The translations under genes were made by a program, and so were the position numbers. Under the pieces are notes generated by a model, which was not told the DNA's origin, did not search any database, and saw only the letters and a program-made list of their open reading frames with translations. Positions 31,295-32,802 of a stretch of 32,802 bases of DNA are shown here, one piece after another. How positions within the stretch are numbered: the stretch's first letter is position 1; each line of letters starts with the position of its first letter. Source of the stretch: CAZDXJ01 sp964509475 (GTDB lineage: Bacteria; Pseudomonadota; Gammaproteobacteria; Methylococcales; Methylomonadaceae); contig CAZDXJ010000019.1 in assembly GCA_964509475.1 (NCBI GenBank), positions 1 through 32,802 on the forward strand. Direction: 5' to 3'.

Positions 31295-32047
31295 ATGAGA
31301 TTATGCCTAAAATCAGCCTTGCCATTAATATGGGTTTTTCTATGCTTGATCAGTATCGAATGTTTCGCTATTGAATTTCCAGAAAAACCATCGGAGGAAA
31401 ATTTTTTCGTTGACGAAGCCGGCCTGATCGATACCGAGGCTGGTACGCAAATTAATCAAATTGCCCGGAAATTACTCCAGGATGAGCAAATCGCTGTTTT
31501 TGTGGTAACCATCCCTTCATTAGCCGATTATGACGCAGCAGGATATTCGATTGAAGGTTATGCTGCGGATTTGTTCGACGAGTGGGGTATTGGTTTTGAA
31601 GACAGAAATTACGGAATGTTACTGCTGGTGGCCCGGGATGACAGGAAAGCGCGTATAGAACTTGGTGCCGATTGGGGGCGTTCCTATGACAGAAAGGCCA
31701 AACAGGTTATGGACACATTAATTATTCCTGCATTCAAGCGGAATGAATTTTCGCTTGGCATTGTGCAAGGGGTTGAGGGCATGGATGCAATGGCAAGAGG
31801 TCTGGCATTACCCAAACCTGAAGCGCCTTGGTGGTTTGTACCGGCCATAATCGCCAGCGGGATTTTTTTTATTGCGCTGATTGTAAATTTATTTAAAAGT
31901 GGCCGGGCAGGTTGGGCATGGGCACTGATTATTTTTCTGGGTATTATCATTTTCACTATACTGCGTGCGGCAGCCAAAGGCGGAGGCAGTTCCGGAGGTT
32001 TTGGCGGCGGCTATTCCGGTGGTGGTGGCGCGACTGGTTCCTGGTGA
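31295..32047 (+). CDS. TPM-domain membrane protein (YgcG/Rcf3-like fold)
   Basis: The product of about 250 residues has a signal peptide (ending near ECFA). A TPM domain at about 32-165 follows (NFFVDEAGLIDTEAGTQINQ; NYGMLLLVARDDRKARIELG; FSLGIVQGVEGMDAMARGL). Two membrane helices at about 175-220 and a glycine-rich tail (GGSSGGFGGGYSGGGGATGS) complete it. TPM proteins are envelope proteins linked to protein quality control or repair, with chemistry still unsettled. GTG at 31292 or ATG at 31295 may start it. AGCAGG at 31280-31285 serves either. Confidence 0.87.
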   Translation: MRLCLKSALPLIWVFLCLISIECFAIEFPEKPSEENFFVDEAGLIDTEAGTQINQIARKLLQDEQIAVFVVTIPSLADYDAAGYSIEGYAADLFDEWGIGFEDRNYGMLLLVARDDRKARIELGADWGRSYDRKAKQVMDTLIIPAFKRNEFSLGIVQGVEGMDAMARGLALPKPEAPWWFVPAIIASGIFFIALIVNLFKSGRAGWAWALIIFLGIIIFTILRAAAKGGGSSGGFGGGYSGGGGATGSW

Positions 32048-32071
32048 CAAAATGGAAAAAAGGTACACAAT

Positions 32072-32779
32072 ATGAAAAAAGCAAGCCAGTTGTTTTCCGA
32101 TACCCAAAAAACCAGGATAGAAGCGGCTGTTGCCGAGGCCGAGAAAACAACTTCTGGCGAAATTATCCCTGTTGTAGCAACGGTTTCGGGGCGATATGAC
32201 CGAGCGGAGGATTTGTTTGGATTAGCGTTCGCATTGATTTCTCTGGTTGTATGCTGGATGTTGTTTCAGGAAGTGGTTCCGGTTGAAGGACAGTGGGGCA
32301 ATGGCATGACGCCTCGTTTATCTTTACCGGGCATCGTACTTATTATTGTGTCCGGTTTTTTCGGTGGTATGATTTTGGCCACTGTATGTCCGGTATTACG
32401 CTTGTTTTTTATAGCAAAACAGGAAATGCGGGAAGAAGTTGAGCGTAGTGCAGCGGAGGTTTTTTATCGCTTCCGGGTACGGGAAACACAGGCATCGACA
32501 GGAATCATGATTTATATTTCTCTTTATGAACACATGGTCACTGTGCTCGGTGATTCCGGGATTAATGAAAAACTGCCACAAAGTGCCTGGCAGGATGTTT
32601 GTGTAATTGCCGTGGAAGGTATGAAAAAAGGCAAGCCTGCCGATGGTCTGATAGATGCCATTGAACGATGTGGAATGTTGTTGGCTGAGCATTTTCCCAT
32701 CGCAGCGGACGATAAAAATGAACTGAGCAATGAATTACGCTTGATCGAGGCTTTGTTGCATAAAAAATTGACAGCGTGA
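32072..32779 (+). CDS. Second TPM-domain protein, interrupted by a membrane hairpin
   Basis: The 235-residue product begins a TPM fold without a signal peptide (SDTQKTRIEAAVAEAEKTTS, GEIIPVVATVSG). Two membrane helices interrupt it at about 48-66 and 87-110. The fold resumes from about 120 (ERSAAEVFYRFRVRETQAST; GIMIYISLYEHMVTVLGDSG; EGMKKGKPADGLIDAIERC). It lies 24 nt after the first TPM gene and is surely in one unit with it. Such TPM pairs often follow lemA; here no lemA is visible upstream and the window ends 23 nt later. Confidence 0.85.
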   Translation: MKKASQLFSDTQKTRIEAAVAEAEKTTSGEIIPVVATVSGRYDRAEDLFGLAFALISLVVCWMLFQEVVPVEGQWGNGMTPRLSLPGIVLIIVSGFFGGMILATVCPVLRLFFIAKQEMREEVERSAAEVFYRFRVRETQASTGIMIYISLYEHMVTVLGDSGINEKLPQSAWQDVCVIAVEGMKKGKPADGLIDAIERCGMLLAEHFPIAADDKNELSNELRLIEALLHKKLTA

Positions 32780-32802
32780 TTTCTGAGTGTATTACCTATT
32801 AT

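Noticed and set aside
1..32802. CRISPR array, prophage, integrase or insertion sequence
   Set aside because: No regular repeat-spacer pattern and no transposase, integrase or phage gene was seen in any frame.

Overview
The window looks like the chromosome of a gammaproteobacterium of moderate GC. The evidence is the continuous tuf-S10-spc-alpha ribosomal cluster ending in rpoA-rplQ, the uvrC-pgsA pair, nadC next to ampD, and protein sequences that align closely by eye with their E. coli counterparts. A methanotroph-type lineage (Methylococcales) is possible from the accessory genes, but this is a guess from memory that the window does not prove.

Region 1 (1-13580) is ordinary housekeeping: the tail of tuf, then 26 ribosomal protein genes plus secY and rpoA, all on the plus strand and tightly packed. 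The tuf-rpsJ gap is only 5 nt, so the S10 operon has no room for the classical L4-responsive leader. A good extended -10 promoter lies between rpmJ and rpsM, and a clear intrinsic terminator follows rplQ.

Region 2 (13581-21202) is a set of small units. On the minus strand are nadC-flavin reductase and a two-gene unit of a large secreted propeller-like protein of unknown function with a class II aldolase-like enzyme. On the plus strand are ampD, nrdR and an OmpA-family lipid-free outer-membrane protein whose N-terminal domain resembles an exosortase-associated family. A dicarboxylate/amino-acid:cation symporter lies on the minus strand. A REP-like palindrome and an FNR-type inverted repeat sit in the intergenic gaps.

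Region 3 (21326-30068) is the most interesting. A run of eight same-strand genes begins with a family-5-like uracil-DNA glycosylase. It continues with a complete non-canonical Hsp70 module: an 821-aa TPR-like protein, a J-like protein whose HPD motif is replaced by PPE, a divergent GrpE-like protein, an HscC-like Hsp70 and a small zinc-ribbon protein. It ends with uvrC and pgsA. The overlapping stop/start codons suggest that the module is made as a stoichiometric set.

Region 4 (30069-32802) opens with a 329-nt non-coding stretch that holds a large imperfect inverted repeat (MITE/ERIC-like) and a palindrome upstream of a TetR-family regulator. Two TPM-domain membrane proteins follow, without a visible lemA. 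No tRNA, rRNA, CRISPR array, integrase or transposase gene was seen.
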